Source of the DNA: Bacteroidaceae bacterium
GTDB taxonomy: Bacteria > Bacteroidota > Bacteroidia > Bacteroidales > Bacteroidaceae
Assembly (NCBI GenBank): GCA_024398475.1
Contig: JAKSJB010000005.1
Coordinates: 66,182 to 130,181, forward strand
Reading direction: 5' to 3'
Length of the DNA stretch: 64,000 nt
Part shown: positions 1-8,239 of the stretch, in pieces
Numbering within the stretch: position 1 is the first letter of the stretch
Layout: every line of letters begins with the position of its first letter
Made by a program: the position numbers and the translations under genes
The notes under the pieces: model-generated
Told to the model about the DNA's origin: nothing
Database searches by the model: none
The model's input: the letters and a program-made list of their open reading frames with translations, nothing else

Positions 1-293
1 GGATTCTTGTTGGTGGTCTTCTGTTCTATGCTTATGACGGGACTCAATCCAGTTATCTTATCGACATCGGGACGGGAAAGTCCACCAAGAAAATTCCTCA
101 CGTATGCGGAAAATGTCTCGATATAACGACGCTGACCTTCGGCAAAGATGGTGTCGAAGGCAAGACTGGACTTGCCGCTGCCACTGAGTCCGGTAATGAC
201 CGTGAGACTGTTGCGCGGAATCTCTACATCTATATTCTTCAGGTTGTGCACCCTCGCACCATATACTTTTATCTTTCCACCTTTATTGTCCAT
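1..293 (-). CDS. uvrA: UvrA, excinuclease ABC subunit A (N-terminal part, cut by window edge)
   Basis: This is the first 97 codons of the nucleotide-excision-repair damage sensor, read on the minus strand; the rest lies beyond base 1. Near the start it has the family-typical stretch [19 protein letters not shown], followed by the Walker A motif GLSGSGKSS of the first ABC ATPase half and then [17 protein letters not shown]. UvrA is a cytoplasmic ATPase dimer that loads UvrB onto damaged DNA. I chose the ATG at 291-293. An in-frame ATG at 327-329 would add 12 residues (beginning [10 protein letters not shown]) that do not look like the family. The identification is secure and the start is less so. 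Confidence 0.95.
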   Translation of the reverse strand, partial: MDNKGGKIKVYGARVHNLKNIDVEIPRNSLTVITGLSGSGKSSLAFDTIFAEGQRRYIETFSAYVRNFLGGLSRPDVDKITGLSPVISIEQKTTNKN

Positions 294-324
294 GACATAT
301 AATTCATTGAGCCTTTTGCTATTT

Positions 325-391
325 GCCATTAGCCATTGGCTTTTTTATTTATGACGTAAATATTGCAGCCAATGGTCAATTACTAATGGCC
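325..391. repeat. Imperfect inverted repeat upstream of uvrA
   Basis: GCCATTAGCCATTGGC at 325-340 is repeated in inverted orientation at 368-390, where the second arm carries seven extra bases in the middle. The arms flank a T-rich stretch. The same ATTAGCCATTGG or ATTAACCATTGG wording appears in other spacers, near 55573 and near 62030. This 293-bp spacer between uvrA and the next gene otherwise holds only the promoter at 513-543. The function is unknown. Confidence 0.6.
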
Positions 392-512
392 ATCGACTAA
401 ATTCACCGTGACAAAGTTACAGATAATTCCACATACAATTACCACTTTTATTCTATTAAATCACCTTTTATGCAAAAAAGTCGGCGTTTAGTCAAATATT
501 TGTCATTGCAGA

Positions 513-543
513 TTTGTTGTTTGTCAATTTATTCCTATCTTTG
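513..543 (+). promoter_or_regulatory. Bacteroidetes-type promoter for the 587-1033 gene
   Basis: A TTTG element at 513-516 and TATCTTTG at 536-543 are separated by 19 nt, matching the Bacteroidetes sigma-ABfr consensus. The predicted transcript starts near 550, about 37 nt before the ATG at 587. Confidence 0.7.
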
Positions 544-586
544 CCGATGTTATTCATAATTATCTCAACGTAATACCACATTTATC

Positions 587-1033
587 ATGGCAGACATCAG
601 CAATGAAATCAAATCGGCTATCAGGAATGCCGCAATGGAGTCGGTCAGCAAGTATCAGGACGGAGCAGATTTCCAGATTATCACCGACATTCACCTCAAT
701 ATCAACGAAGATACGGGTGAACTATCATTCTACGACGACGATGATGCCGTGATATCTTCCGCTGTCGTTGAGGAATGGATTGACACCGACATAAATGACT
801 ATCCGGAAATCATTGCCTTCCTGCGTGAGATTCTGAAGGAACTCGATTCGGAGAAGGTTTTCAACAACACAAATATCTCCAAACCATTCACTTTCGTATT
901 GGAGGATTCTGAACACGAGACCATAGAAGAACTTTTCTTTGTTGATGACGACAACATCATCATTACCGACGACCTTCTTCAAGGTCTGGACAAGGAACTC
1001 GATGATTTTCTTTCCGACCTTATGGATAATTAG
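587..1033 (+). CDS. Conserved acidic protein of unknown function
   Basis: This 148-residue protein has no signal peptide or membrane segment. It is strongly acidic, with Asp runs around residues 48-52 and near 123-126 and a C-terminus rich in Leu and Asp. It is probably cytoplasmic. I do not recognise a catalytic motif. It has its own promoter at 513-543 and is followed about 110 bp later by a histidine kinase on the same strand, so the two could be co-transcribed, but nothing in the sequence shows a functional link. Codon use and the good promoter argue that the gene is real. The antisense frame over the same bases is a shadow. Confidence 0.75.
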   Translation: MADISNEIKSAIRNAAMESVSKYQDGADFQIITDIHLNINEDTGELSFYDDDDAVISSAVVEEWIDTDINDYPEIIAFLREILKELDSEKVFNNTNISKPFTFVLEDSEHETIEELFFVDDDNIIITDDLLQGLDKELDDFLSDLMDN

Positions 1034-1140
1034 TTCAGGAAAATTATTGAACACCTCTCAGACAATATTTTCCACCATTTTACGTTATTATATGCAGTCA
1101 GTAGTGGGGACAGACCAAACTGCTATGACATCAACGTAAC

Positions 1141-2304
1141 ATGAAATTTTTCGAGAGAATACGTAACATAAGACTTGTACTGATTGTGATTGCTATCGTA
1201 ATTGCAATCCTGTCATTGGTCACTTCCAATATTCTAATCACAGACCTTCAGAAGGAAGAAACAAACAAGATGGAGGTTTGGGCTGAAGCCATGCGTTCAT
1301 ACAATCAGGCTGATGAAACCGTGGACCTGAACCTTGTACTCAAGGTAATCAACGGCAACAACACCATTCCGGTAATAGTCTTGGATTCCAACGGCAATGT
1401 TCAGGCTGTGCGAAATTTGGGAAAGTCATACGACAATGACGCGGACTCATTGCAGCAGATTAAACTACTGGCAGAAAGTATGAAGGCTTCGCATAAGCCC
1501 TTCATCATCAACCTAGAGGAATTCAACGACTATATTGAGGTGTGCTATGACGATTCACTCATGCTCAAACGTCTTGCTGCATATCCTTACATTCAACTGA
1601 CGGTGGTGGTAATTTTCGTAATCATTGCTCTCTTTGCCTTGTTCTCTACTATGAAAGCCGAACAAAACAAGGTGTGGGTGGGTCTTTCCAAGGAAACAGC
1701 ACATCAACTCGGCACACCTATTTCTTCTCTCATGGCTTGGCTTGAAGTGTTCAAGGAGTCTCATACTGACGATGAACTGCTACCGGAAATGGAGAAGGAT
1801 GTGAAGCGTCTGCAACTCATTGCGGAACGATTCTCAAAAATCGGTTCCATTCCACAGCCTGCACCTGCCGACATTGCCTGTGCAATCGGTCGTGTCGTGG
1901 ATTATATGGACCGACGCACGTCCTCGAAGGTGTGCATCACTACCCATTTTCCGAATGATGACATACAGGCAAACATGGTGGAACCACTCTTTGAATGGGT
2001 TATCGAAAACCTATGCAAGAATGCTGTGGATGCAATGAACGGAACCGGAAACATAGACATCTCGCTCGGTACTTCGGACGATATTATCATAATTGACGTG
2101 AAAGATACCGGAAAAGGTATGCCTAAATCAAATTTCAAGTCGGTTTTCAAACCTGGCTTCACTACAAAAAGCCGAGGTTGGGGACTTGGACTTTCTCTTG
2201 CAAAACGTATTATTGAAGAGTATCACAACGGCCGTATTTTCGTGAAGGAATCGGAGATTGGAAGCGGTACGACATTCAGAATTGAGATGAAACGACTCAA
2301 ATAA
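1141..2304 (+). CDS. Membrane sensor histidine kinase (orphan)
   Basis: This is a 387-residue sensor kinase. One membrane helix lies at about residues 10-32 and a second at about 148-168, with a periplasmic sensor region of about 115 residues between them. The H-box is KETAHQLGTPISSL, with the phosphorylatable His at residue 188. An N-box (ENLCKNAVDAMNG), a G1 box (DTGKGMP) and a G2 box (SRGWGLGLSLAKRI) complete the ATPase domain. No HAMP domain is evident. Neither neighbour is a response regulator, so its partner must be encoded elsewhere. The signal it senses cannot be told from the sequence. Confidence 0.88.
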   Translation: MKFFERIRNIRLVLIVIAIVIAILSLVTSNILITDLQKEETNKMEVWAEAMRSYNQADETVDLNLVLKVINGNNTIPVIVLDSNGNVQAVRNLGKSYDNDADSLQQIKLLAESMKASHKPFIINLEEFNDYIEVCYDDSLMLKRLAAYPYIQLTVVVIFVIIALFALFSTMKAEQNKVWVGLSKETAHQLGTPISSLMAWLEVFKESHTDDELLPEMEKDVKRLQLIAERFSKIGSIPQPAPADIACAIGRVVDYMDRRTSSKVCITTHFPNDDIQANMVEPLFEWVIENLCKNAVDAMNGTGNIDISLGTSDDIIIIDVKDTGKGMPKSNFKSVFKPGFTTKSRGWGLGLSLAKRIIEEYHNGRIFVKESEIGSGTTFRIEMKRLK

Positions 2305-2328
2305 ATATTGTTAATTTGTCTTTATTTT

Positions 2329-2360
2329 TTTGTCTGTTCCAAAATTTTTTCTTACCTTTG
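2329..2360 (+). promoter_or_regulatory. Promoter for ndk
   Basis: TTTG at 2329-2332 and TACCTTTG at 2353-2360 are separated by 20 nt. The predicted transcript starts near 2367 and leaves a leader of about 75 nt before the ndk ATG at 2444. The leader is A-rich, which is common for Bacteroidetes translation initiation. Confidence 0.75.
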
Positions 2361-2443
2361 TGCCGATTACGGCAATAAAGAACCGTGGCAATCAATAAAT
2401 AATACACAAAAAAACGCTACAAATAACATAGTAATATACATAA

Positions 2444-2905
2444 ATGGAGAAGACACTTGTCATATTGAAACCAAGCGCTGTTCAGCGTCAACTCGTAGGA
2501 GAGGTAACTGCACGTTTTGAGCGCAAAGGACTGAGATTGTGTGGCATGAAAATGATGCAACTCACTGACGACATACTCAACCGTCACTACGCGCACCTTG
2601 CTTCAAAGCCATTCTTTCAGAGAATCAAGGATTCAATGATGGCGGCTCCAGTAGTATGCTGTTGCTATGAAGGCGTTGACGCCGTAGAAACCGTAAGGTC
2701 CATGACAGGAAGTACGAACGGACGCAAGGCTGCCCCAGGCACCATCCGTGGTGATTTCGGTATTAGTTTCCAGGAAAATATAGTTCACACTAGTGACTCT
2801 CCCGAGAATGCAGTAGCCGAAATCAACCGTTTCTTCAATAAGGAAGAAATCTTCGATTATAAACTTGCCAACTTCCAGTTCCTCTACGCTAACGATGAAT
2901 ACTAA
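2444..2905 (+). CDS. ndk: Nucleoside diphosphate kinase
   Basis: Ndk moves the gamma phosphate of ATP onto other nucleoside diphosphates through a phosphohistidine and so balances NTP and dNTP pools in the cytoplasm. The protein starts with the typical EKTLVILKPSAVQR. It contains TNGRKAAPGTIRGDFG and the active-site segment ENIVHTSDSPENA, whose His is the phosphorylated residue. At 153 residues it is slightly longer than the compact bacterial form, as in other Bacteroidetes enzymes. The ATG at 2444 was chosen because the conserved N-terminus begins there. It has its own promoter and is followed 35 bp later by the M23 peptidase gene. Confidence 0.96.
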   Translation: MEKTLVILKPSAVQRQLVGEVTARFERKGLRLCGMKMMQLTDDILNRHYAHLASKPFFQRIKDSMMAAPVVCCCYEGVDAVETVRSMTGSTNGRKAAPGTIRGDFGISFQENIVHTSDSPENAVAEINRFFNKEEIFDYKLANFQFLYANDEY

Positions 2906-2940
2906 CCCCTATCCTATTATATAATTAAACCAAAATCACA

Positions 2941-3951
2941 ATGATCAGACTAATAAGAAACATACTGACACTTGCGGCAATCACTACGGTTACCATCAAT
3001 GCGTCAGCTCAAGACCTCCTTGCGAGCAGGGCTCCGTCCGACCGCAGGCTTTCGGACTTGAAGATTATCAAATTCAGTAATACTCCAGCATTTATTGACC
3101 TCAACAACCCTGCTTCAGACATCTATTCCACATGGGATGACAAATCTGCGCTCGTGGCTCCTGGTAACCTTCCAGCAAACTTCAAGGTTGACCTCCGTGG
3201 CTTTGCAATGCCTACTCCAAGCCGAAAGGTAACTTCTGGTTTCGGTCCACGTTGGGGACGCACTCACAAGGGCATCGACTTAAAGGTCTATACAGGCGAT
3301 ACTATCTATGCTGCATTTGACGGTAAGGTCCGTATTACAAAATACGACGGAAACGGTTGGGGTTACTACATCGTAATCCGCCATCCTAACGGTCTTGAAA
3401 CTCTTTACGGACACTTAAGTAAACAAATAGTAAAAGAGAACCAGATTGTACGTGCCGGTCAGCCAATCGGTCTCGGTGGCAATACCGGTAAATCTACAGG
3501 AAGCCACCTTCACTTTGAGACACGTCTGCTCGGACAGGCTATCAATCCGGCTCTTATGTTTGACTTTGCACATCAGGATGTCATAGGTGACTACTACGTG
3601 GTAAAATCCGGTCAGATTCAGAACAGTCACCATACAGCTCAGGCAAGTACCATTGCTGCTGCATCGGCTCCACGTCATGAAGAAGCGCTCAAGACTTTTG
3701 CTTCACATCAGCAAAGTACCATTATTACGCAACATGCTTCTACCCCTCAACAGACTTCTGTACCACAATCTTCAGTACAGCAGCCTTCTCCTGCCATTCC
3801 GCAGCAAACTGCAACATATACAGTCATGGCTGGAGACAACCTATTCCGTATAGCCACAAATCATGGACTTACCCTTAACAAACTTTGTGAACTCAACGGA
3901 ATCAAACCAAACAGCGTAATTTCAGCAGGACAAGTACTGAGAATAAAGTAA
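2941..3951 (+). CDS. Secreted M23 metallopeptidase with C-terminal LysM domain
   Basis: This 336-residue exported protein probably acts on peptidoglycan. Residues 1-23 form a signal peptide ending in NASAQ. The peptidase domain at about 95-210 has the zinc and active-site motifs of the LytM/M23 family: HKGID (His109, Asp113) and SHLHFE (His189, His191). After a Gln/Ser/Thr-rich linker (about 220-290) comes a LysM domain starting at TYTVMAGDNLFRIA, which would anchor the enzyme to the cell wall. It may be an endopeptidase or an amidase activator; the intact metal ligands favour activity. A terminator follows at 3976-4013. Confidence 0.92.
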   Translation: MIRLIRNILTLAAITTVTINASAQDLLASRAPSDRRLSDLKIIKFSNTPAFIDLNNPASDIYSTWDDKSALVAPGNLPANFKVDLRGFAMPTPSRKVTSGFGPRWGRTHKGIDLKVYTGDTIYAAFDGKVRITKYDGNGWGYYIVIRHPNGLETLYGHLSKQIVKENQIVRAGQPIGLGGNTGKSTGSHLHFETRLLGQAINPALMFDFAHQDVIGDYYVVKSGQIQNSHHTAQASTIAAASAPRHEEALKTFASHQQSTIITQHASTPQQTSVPQSSVQQPSPAIPQQTATYTVMAGDNLFRIATNHGLTLNKLCELNGIKPNSVISAGQVLRIK

Positions 3952-3975
3952 TATAAAGTTTTTCTCTCAAATCAC

Positions 3976-4013
3976 AAATCTCAATTCATATATTTATGGA
4001 TTGAGATTTTTTT
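3976..4013 (+). terminator. Rho-independent terminator after the M23 peptidase gene
   Basis: AAATCTCAAT at 3976-3985 pairs with ATTGAGATTT at 4000-4009 around a 14-nt loop and is followed by a T run to 4013. The stem is AT-rich but perfect for 10 bp and lies 25 bp after the stop codon. Confidence 0.7.
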
Positions 4014-4253
4014 ATTGAAGCATTAACTAGGGGAGACAACGAGACAAAGAATCTACGAGCCTCCACCCGAACAGTAGGCTAATAACTAAAGGTGTTTCTG
4101 GCAACGAGTGGATGCGCAAACACATATATCAAACCTTAGTTTATGAAACCAAACGCTTAAATATAATAGAATTCTGATAGAACCCATTTGGACCAGTGAA
4201 GCCTTATTACTTCACGAACTGCGGCAGCCTTTTATGAAAGCCAAATCAAAATA
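4014..4253. other. Non-coding spacer between convergent genes
   Basis: These 240 bp lie between the terminator of the M23 gene and the terminator of the GH51 gene. No open frame, promoter or tRNA is seen. The sequence looks like eroded, non-repetitive DNA. Confidence 0.5.
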
Positions 4254-4288
4254 AATCCCGAATGCGCAGCATGAACACATCCGGGATT
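4254..4288 (-). terminator. Terminator of the GH51 fusion gene
   Basis: AATCCCGAATG at 4254-4264 pairs with CATCCGGGATT at 4278-4288. Read on the minus strand, the stem is followed by a T-rich tract (TATTTTGATTT). It lies 20 bp beyond the stop codon of the minus-strand gene. Confidence 0.65.
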
Positions 4289-4308
4289 ATTGTGAGAGCA
4301 AAGGCAGA

Positions 4309-7300
4309 TTACTCTATTGGCTTCAATCGAATGACACCTATTGAGTTTTCTGGCATTGTCATTACAAATGACTTGCGTACCGTACCGAGGTCTGTTGTGT
4401 GCGGCACAATGGCTTCCGTGTAACTGAATCTACGTCCAGGACCGAATGCAAAGCCTTGTGGGAGACCTATTCCGCGTGAATAATCATATGGACGTCCGTC
4501 GGCTGACGAAGACGCAGATGGTGCCTGATAACCGGCATAATGGTTTTGATCGCCCTGGTTCTTAATCTTCGTATCGTAAGAGGTGATAAATTCTACGGTT
4601 GCCTCGTAGCGCTTGCTGCGACCGGTATTTATTGTAAGTTGTTTATCTACTGCTTCAGAATTGACGAACTTTATGAATAATTCACCTGACTGGGTATCGA
4701 TTGTTGGTGATGTATATACCTTGTCGTCGGTTTCCTTGCCGTTCATTACTGGGGTGGCTGTAAATGCCTTGTCACCTGCTACGGAGAAGAGTTGCTGATA
4801 ATAGTAGTTGCATGTACGCCACATTCCGCGGTTGTCGAACCAAATTAGGTTTGAATTCCATTTATTGAAACCTTTCTTGCAGAACAACGGTGCATAGGCA
4901 GCCATGACTACCATATCGGAATTGCGTTCGAGACTTGTCCAATAGGCTGCCTCTGCCATTGCTGATGCATAATCGTTGTTGCTGCCGTTGTTGGCAAACT
5001 CTCCTACAAATACACGCGTTGGGAGACTGCGGTCATATGTATGGCCTTCCTTTCCGCGTACCTTGTCGGCATTGTAGCGGTCTCCATGGGTGTAGAACCA
5101 CTCATTATTGCGGTAATAATGCTCGTCAACGTATGTATCCTGATAATTGGCATCTATCTGTGCCATGTTTTCATCGAACTCACGGCCGTCGGCTGCGGCT
5201 CCTGCGGTTGACACGATGATAATGTCTGGATACTTTGATTTGACAGCCTTATACATTATATCAAATCTTTCCCAGAATTCCTTGCCACGGTTTTCGTTGC
5301 CTATTCCAAGGTATTTCAGGTTGAACGGTGCAGGATGCCCCATCCTTGCACGAAGACTTCCCCACTCTGTCGAGATGTCGCCGTTACAGAATTCTATGAA
5401 ATCCAATGCATCATCAACAAAGATGTCATTAAATCTCTGACGGTCGGCTTCGGTTTCGAGCGGTGCTATATATTGATGACCTGCAAACTGACAGGTTACA
5501 CCGTTGTTAAGTACTGGCAGCGGACTTGCTCCAAGAGATTCAGCCATAAGGAGATATTCATAGAAACCTACATATTGGGATGTCCAATAACCCCAATGGT
5601 TGCGGAATCCTATACGTTCTTCTTCCGGTCCTACAGAGTTCTTCCAGAATGGTTGACCGAAGTAGTTTGTTCCTTCTGATGCACATCCTCCAGGGAAGCG
5701 CATGAATGTGGGGTGAAGGTCGGCCAATGCTTGCATGAGATCCTTGCGGAACGGACCGGACTTTCCTTCATTCCATAATTGTGAGGCTTCCGGAAGAAGA
5801 GTTACGAAATCGAGATAGAATGTTCCGGCAGAATCGGCTATGATGGCAAGACGGCTGTCAACGGAGCGTTCCGCCTTCAGTTGTCCGGTGAATCGTTGCC
5901 AATCATTCCGTAGGTTGTCGATTGTGATGACATTAGAGTTTGTCTTACCCTGTGCGTCTTCAAGATATACGGAGACGTTTCCCTTATAGTCTTCTCCCTG
6001 AAGATAGAGTGCGAGGTCGTACCCAACACCGGCATTGACTGGTATGGATGCAACTTGGGTGTTGTTGGAGTAATAGTTGCCCTGACGTTCGCTTCCGTAT
6101 GGTGCAATTCCGAATCCGTTGGCTGCTATTCCAAAGCCTTCTCCCGCCTTCTCTATATCAAATCGTACACAATACTGCCTGTAGCGCAATTCATCGTCGT
6201 ACTTGTCGTTGGGGTCATAGTTGTAATGCCTTGGCATGTTCTTAACGAGTGGATGATCGCTTACGGTATGTGCAGTTCCGACTGCCCCGTTGTTCCTCAC
6301 GAGCGTCCAACCAAAAAATACGGTGTCGGACTGAGAGAACTCCTTTGACGGTGCATCAGGTACGAGATATGCCTGGAATGAATGATTCTGGATAAGTTGC
6401 GCACAGATTCCACCATCGAGTGACTGGTTGATGTCTTCAAAGAAGATTCCTGAGAGTGTGGGACTTATGGTGATTCCAGTTGACTTTGGTTTCAACGAAA
6501 GGGTGCGTGTTTCGGTTGGGCGGAATCCCTGCAACTGAAGCATCTTGTCCGCCATTCTATAGCCCATCAGACGCATTCCTTCTGTATTGAAATGGAACTG
6601 GTCGCCAGTACTTTCGCAACCGATTGAAGATATTACATAACCATTCTTCATCACTTTCGGAAGGTTGGCAAGTACTTTCTGGTTGAATGCAGCACATACA
6701 CCACCCTGCTCTGCCTGCTTGAGTTCTCCGGCAAGCAATGGTATGGCGTCGGGTTTCAATCCGAGGTCGTGGCACAAATCATCGTGAATCTTCTTGAGAC
6801 GGCCGCACCATTCGGGGTCATCAGGATTGGATTCCCCCTGATGTACGAGCATCCCCTTAATAACTCCATCCTTCTGGGCTATACGCGCCATTTCCAAAAG
6901 TCTTTGATATGGGTTGCTGTCGTATTGCTTTGCCATATCTACCAACCAACTGCGACTTGGGTCTGCCTTCTCTGCTGCAAGGTAGTCAGCACATGCGTCC
7001 TTGTCCCATAGTTCGAGTTTGGCTCCTGCTACTGACACATTGATGACACCAACACGATATTGACTTGGCAGTTGTTCTATCATCTTCCTACCGAAGAAAT
7101 CCACAGGTCCCATGTTATTGCCTTCACGGCAGATTGGTGGAGTAGCCTGATACCAATTGCCCTTGACACGCCCCATGCGTGGCATATCGACTGCTGCAAG
7201 GAAACGGAAACGCTCATCCGTGAAGTTCTTGTCCTGTTCGGCCGGACGGGCTCCTGCTTCCATGTTCGACTGACCGAAACATAGGTAAATAAAGAAATTA

Positions 7301-7383
7301 GGGTCGGGCTTCTGAGCCCATGTCTTCATTGGTACTGACAATAGTACTACAAATGTCAGCATCAGCAAGTTTTTCTTTTTCAT
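4309..7383 (-). CDS. Secreted SASA-type esterase fused to GH51 alpha-L-arabinofuranosidase
   Basis: This 1024-residue two-enzyme fusion starts with a signal peptide (residues 1-23, ending TWAQ). Residues of about 25-295 resemble the SASA/DUF303 carbohydrate esterase family of the SGNH hydrolases, with the nucleophile block LCFGQSNMEAG and a conserved HQGESN. Residues of about 300-1024 are a GH51 arabinofuranosidase, starting at SGIFFEDINQSLDGG, with MRFPGGC, the acid/base block GIGNENRG and the nucleophile block RVFVGEFAN. It probably removes acyl groups and arabinose side chains from arabinoxylan or pectic arabinan in the periplasm or on the cell surface. It stands alone with its own promoter and terminator, and no SusC/SusD pair is nearby. 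Confidence 0.92.
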   Translation of the reverse strand: MKKKNLLMLTFVVLLSVPMKTWAQKPDPNFFIYLCFGQSNMEAGARPAEQDKNFTDERFRFLAAVDMPRMGRVKGNWYQATPPICREGNNMGPVDFFGRKMIEQLPSQYRVGVINVSVAGAKLELWDKDACADYLAAEKADPSRSWLVDMAKQYDSNPYQRLLEMARIAQKDGVIKGMLVHQGESNPDDPEWCGRLKKIHDDLCHDLGLKPDAIPLLAGELKQAEQGGVCAAFNQKVLANLPKVMKNGYVISSIGCESTGDQFHFNTEGMRLMGYRMADKMLQLQGFRPTETRTLSLKPKSTGITISPTLSGIFFEDINQSLDGGICAQLIQNHSFQAYLVPDAPSKEFSQSDTVFFGWTLVRNNGAVGTAHTVSDHPLVKNMPRHYNYDPNDKYDDELRYRQYCVRFDIEKAGEGFGIAANGFGIAPYGSERQGNYYSNNTQVASIPVNAGVGYDLALYLQGEDYKGNVSVYLEDAQGKTNSNVITIDNLRNDWQRFTGQLKAERSVDSRLAIIADSAGTFYLDFVTLLPEASQLWNEGKSGPFRKDLMQALADLHPTFMRFPGGCASEGTNYFGQPFWKNSVGPEEERIGFRNHWGYWTSQYVGFYEYLLMAESLGASPLPVLNNGVTCQFAGHQYIAPLETEADRQRFNDIFVDDALDFIEFCNGDISTEWGSLRARMGHPAPFNLKYLGIGNENRGKEFWERFDIMYKAVKSKYPDIIIVSTAGAAADGREFDENMAQIDANYQDTYVDEHYYRNNEWFYTHGDRYNADKVRGKEGHTYDRSLPTRVFVGEFANNGSNNDYASAMAEAAYWTSLERNSDMVVMAAYAPLFCKKGFNKWNSNLIWFDNRGMWRTCNYYYQQLFSVAGDKAFTATPVMNGKETDDKVYTSPTIDTQSGELFIKFVNSEAVDKQLTINTGRSKRYEATVEFITSYDTKIKNQGDQNHYAGYQAPSASSSADGRPYDYSRGIGLPQGFAFGPGRRFSYTEAIVPHTTDLGTVRKSFVMTMPENSIGVIRLKPIE

Positions 7384-7448
7384 TTCAATAATTTGTTTAA
7401 TAATTTTGAGTGTAGGATTTGCAGATTAGTGTATTACATTATCTGCGA

Positions 7449-7478
7449 CAAAGGTAAGAAAAAATATTCACATTCAAA
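7449..7478 (-). promoter_or_regulatory. Promoter for the esterase-GH51 gene
   Basis: On the minus strand a TTTG element (7475-7478) and TACCTTTG (7449-7456) are separated by 18 nt. The predicted leader is about 60 nt. Together with the + strand element at 7641-7648, it fills the otherwise gene-free 322-bp divergent spacer 7384-7705. Confidence 0.65.
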
Positions 7479-7640
7479 CGTTGATTCATATTAATTATCT
7501 ACATATTATTTCTGCCCTTATTGGATGTGCTAAAAACCTATGAGTCATCTACGTTTGGCAATCGCCATACATTGCAATGGAAATCACAAAAAAATGTCAG
7601 AAAACAACTGGTAAAATAATTGCATTTGCCTAATTATTCG

Positions 7641-7648
7641 TATCTTTG
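7641..7648 (+). promoter_or_regulatory. -7 element for the DUF1599 operon
   Basis: TATCTTTG lies about 58 nt before the ATG at 7706. A clear TTTG at 19-20 nt upstream is not present, so only the -7 half of the promoter is supported. Confidence 0.5.
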
Positions 7649-7705
7649 CAAAAATATTTTTGAAAACATAACATTATTTCATTCGAAAAGTTGCAGATAC
7701 GTGAT

Positions 7706-8239
7706 ATGGAAACAGCAGAACAATTCAAGTTTGAGATGAACAAATGCCGTGAGGTGTTCTCTAAAAAACTATACGATTATGGCCCTTCTTGGCGCATTCT
7801 GCGTCCACAATCCGTGACTGATCAGATTCTTATCAAGGCAAAGCGAATACGCAGTCTCGAAATCAAGGGTACTGCTTTGGTAGATGAAGGCATATACCCT
7901 GAATTTCAAGCCATCGTAAACTATGGCATCGTGGGACTTATCCAGTTGGAGTTGGGTTTCGTGGACGTTGTTGACATGACTGCAGACGAAGCCATGAAAC
8001 ACTATGACCAGTTTGCTGATATGGCGCTGCAACTTATGCTGAAGAAAAATCACGACTATGATGAGGCATGGCGTTCCATGCGCATCAGTTCATATACCGA
8101 CTTCATTCTTACAAAGGTAAACCGTACGAAGGAGATTGAAGGTCACGACGGAAAGACTCTCGTGAGTGAAGGTATTGATGCCAATTATCTCGATATGATT
8201 AACTATTCGGTATTTGGATTGATTAAACTCGATGAATAA
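7706..8239 (+). CDS. DUF1599 protein (nucleotide-modification-associated domain), two tandem copies
   Basis: This 177-residue cytoplasmic protein is built from two copies of the same roughly 75-residue helical unit. The first has LYDYGPSWRILRP and ends VNYGIVGLIQLE. The second has HDYDEAWRSMR and ends INYSVFGLIKLDE. The family is known as DUF1599 or nucleotide-modification-associated domain 1, and its biochemical role is not established. I chose the ATG at 7706 over the in-frame TTG at 7691. The stop overlaps the next gene by 8 bp, so translation of the two is probably coupled. The order DUF1599 - DoxX-like - tpiA - SPOR - folE is, as I recall, conserved in Bacteroidales. Confidence 0.82.
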   Translation: METAEQFKFEMNKCREVFSKKLYDYGPSWRILRPQSVTDQILIKAKRIRSLEIKGTALVDEGIYPEFQAIVNYGIVGLIQLELGFVDVVDMTADEAMKHYDQFADMALQLMLKKNHDYDEAWRSMRISSYTDFILTKVNRTKEIEGHDGKTLVSEGIDANYLDMINYSVFGLIKLDE

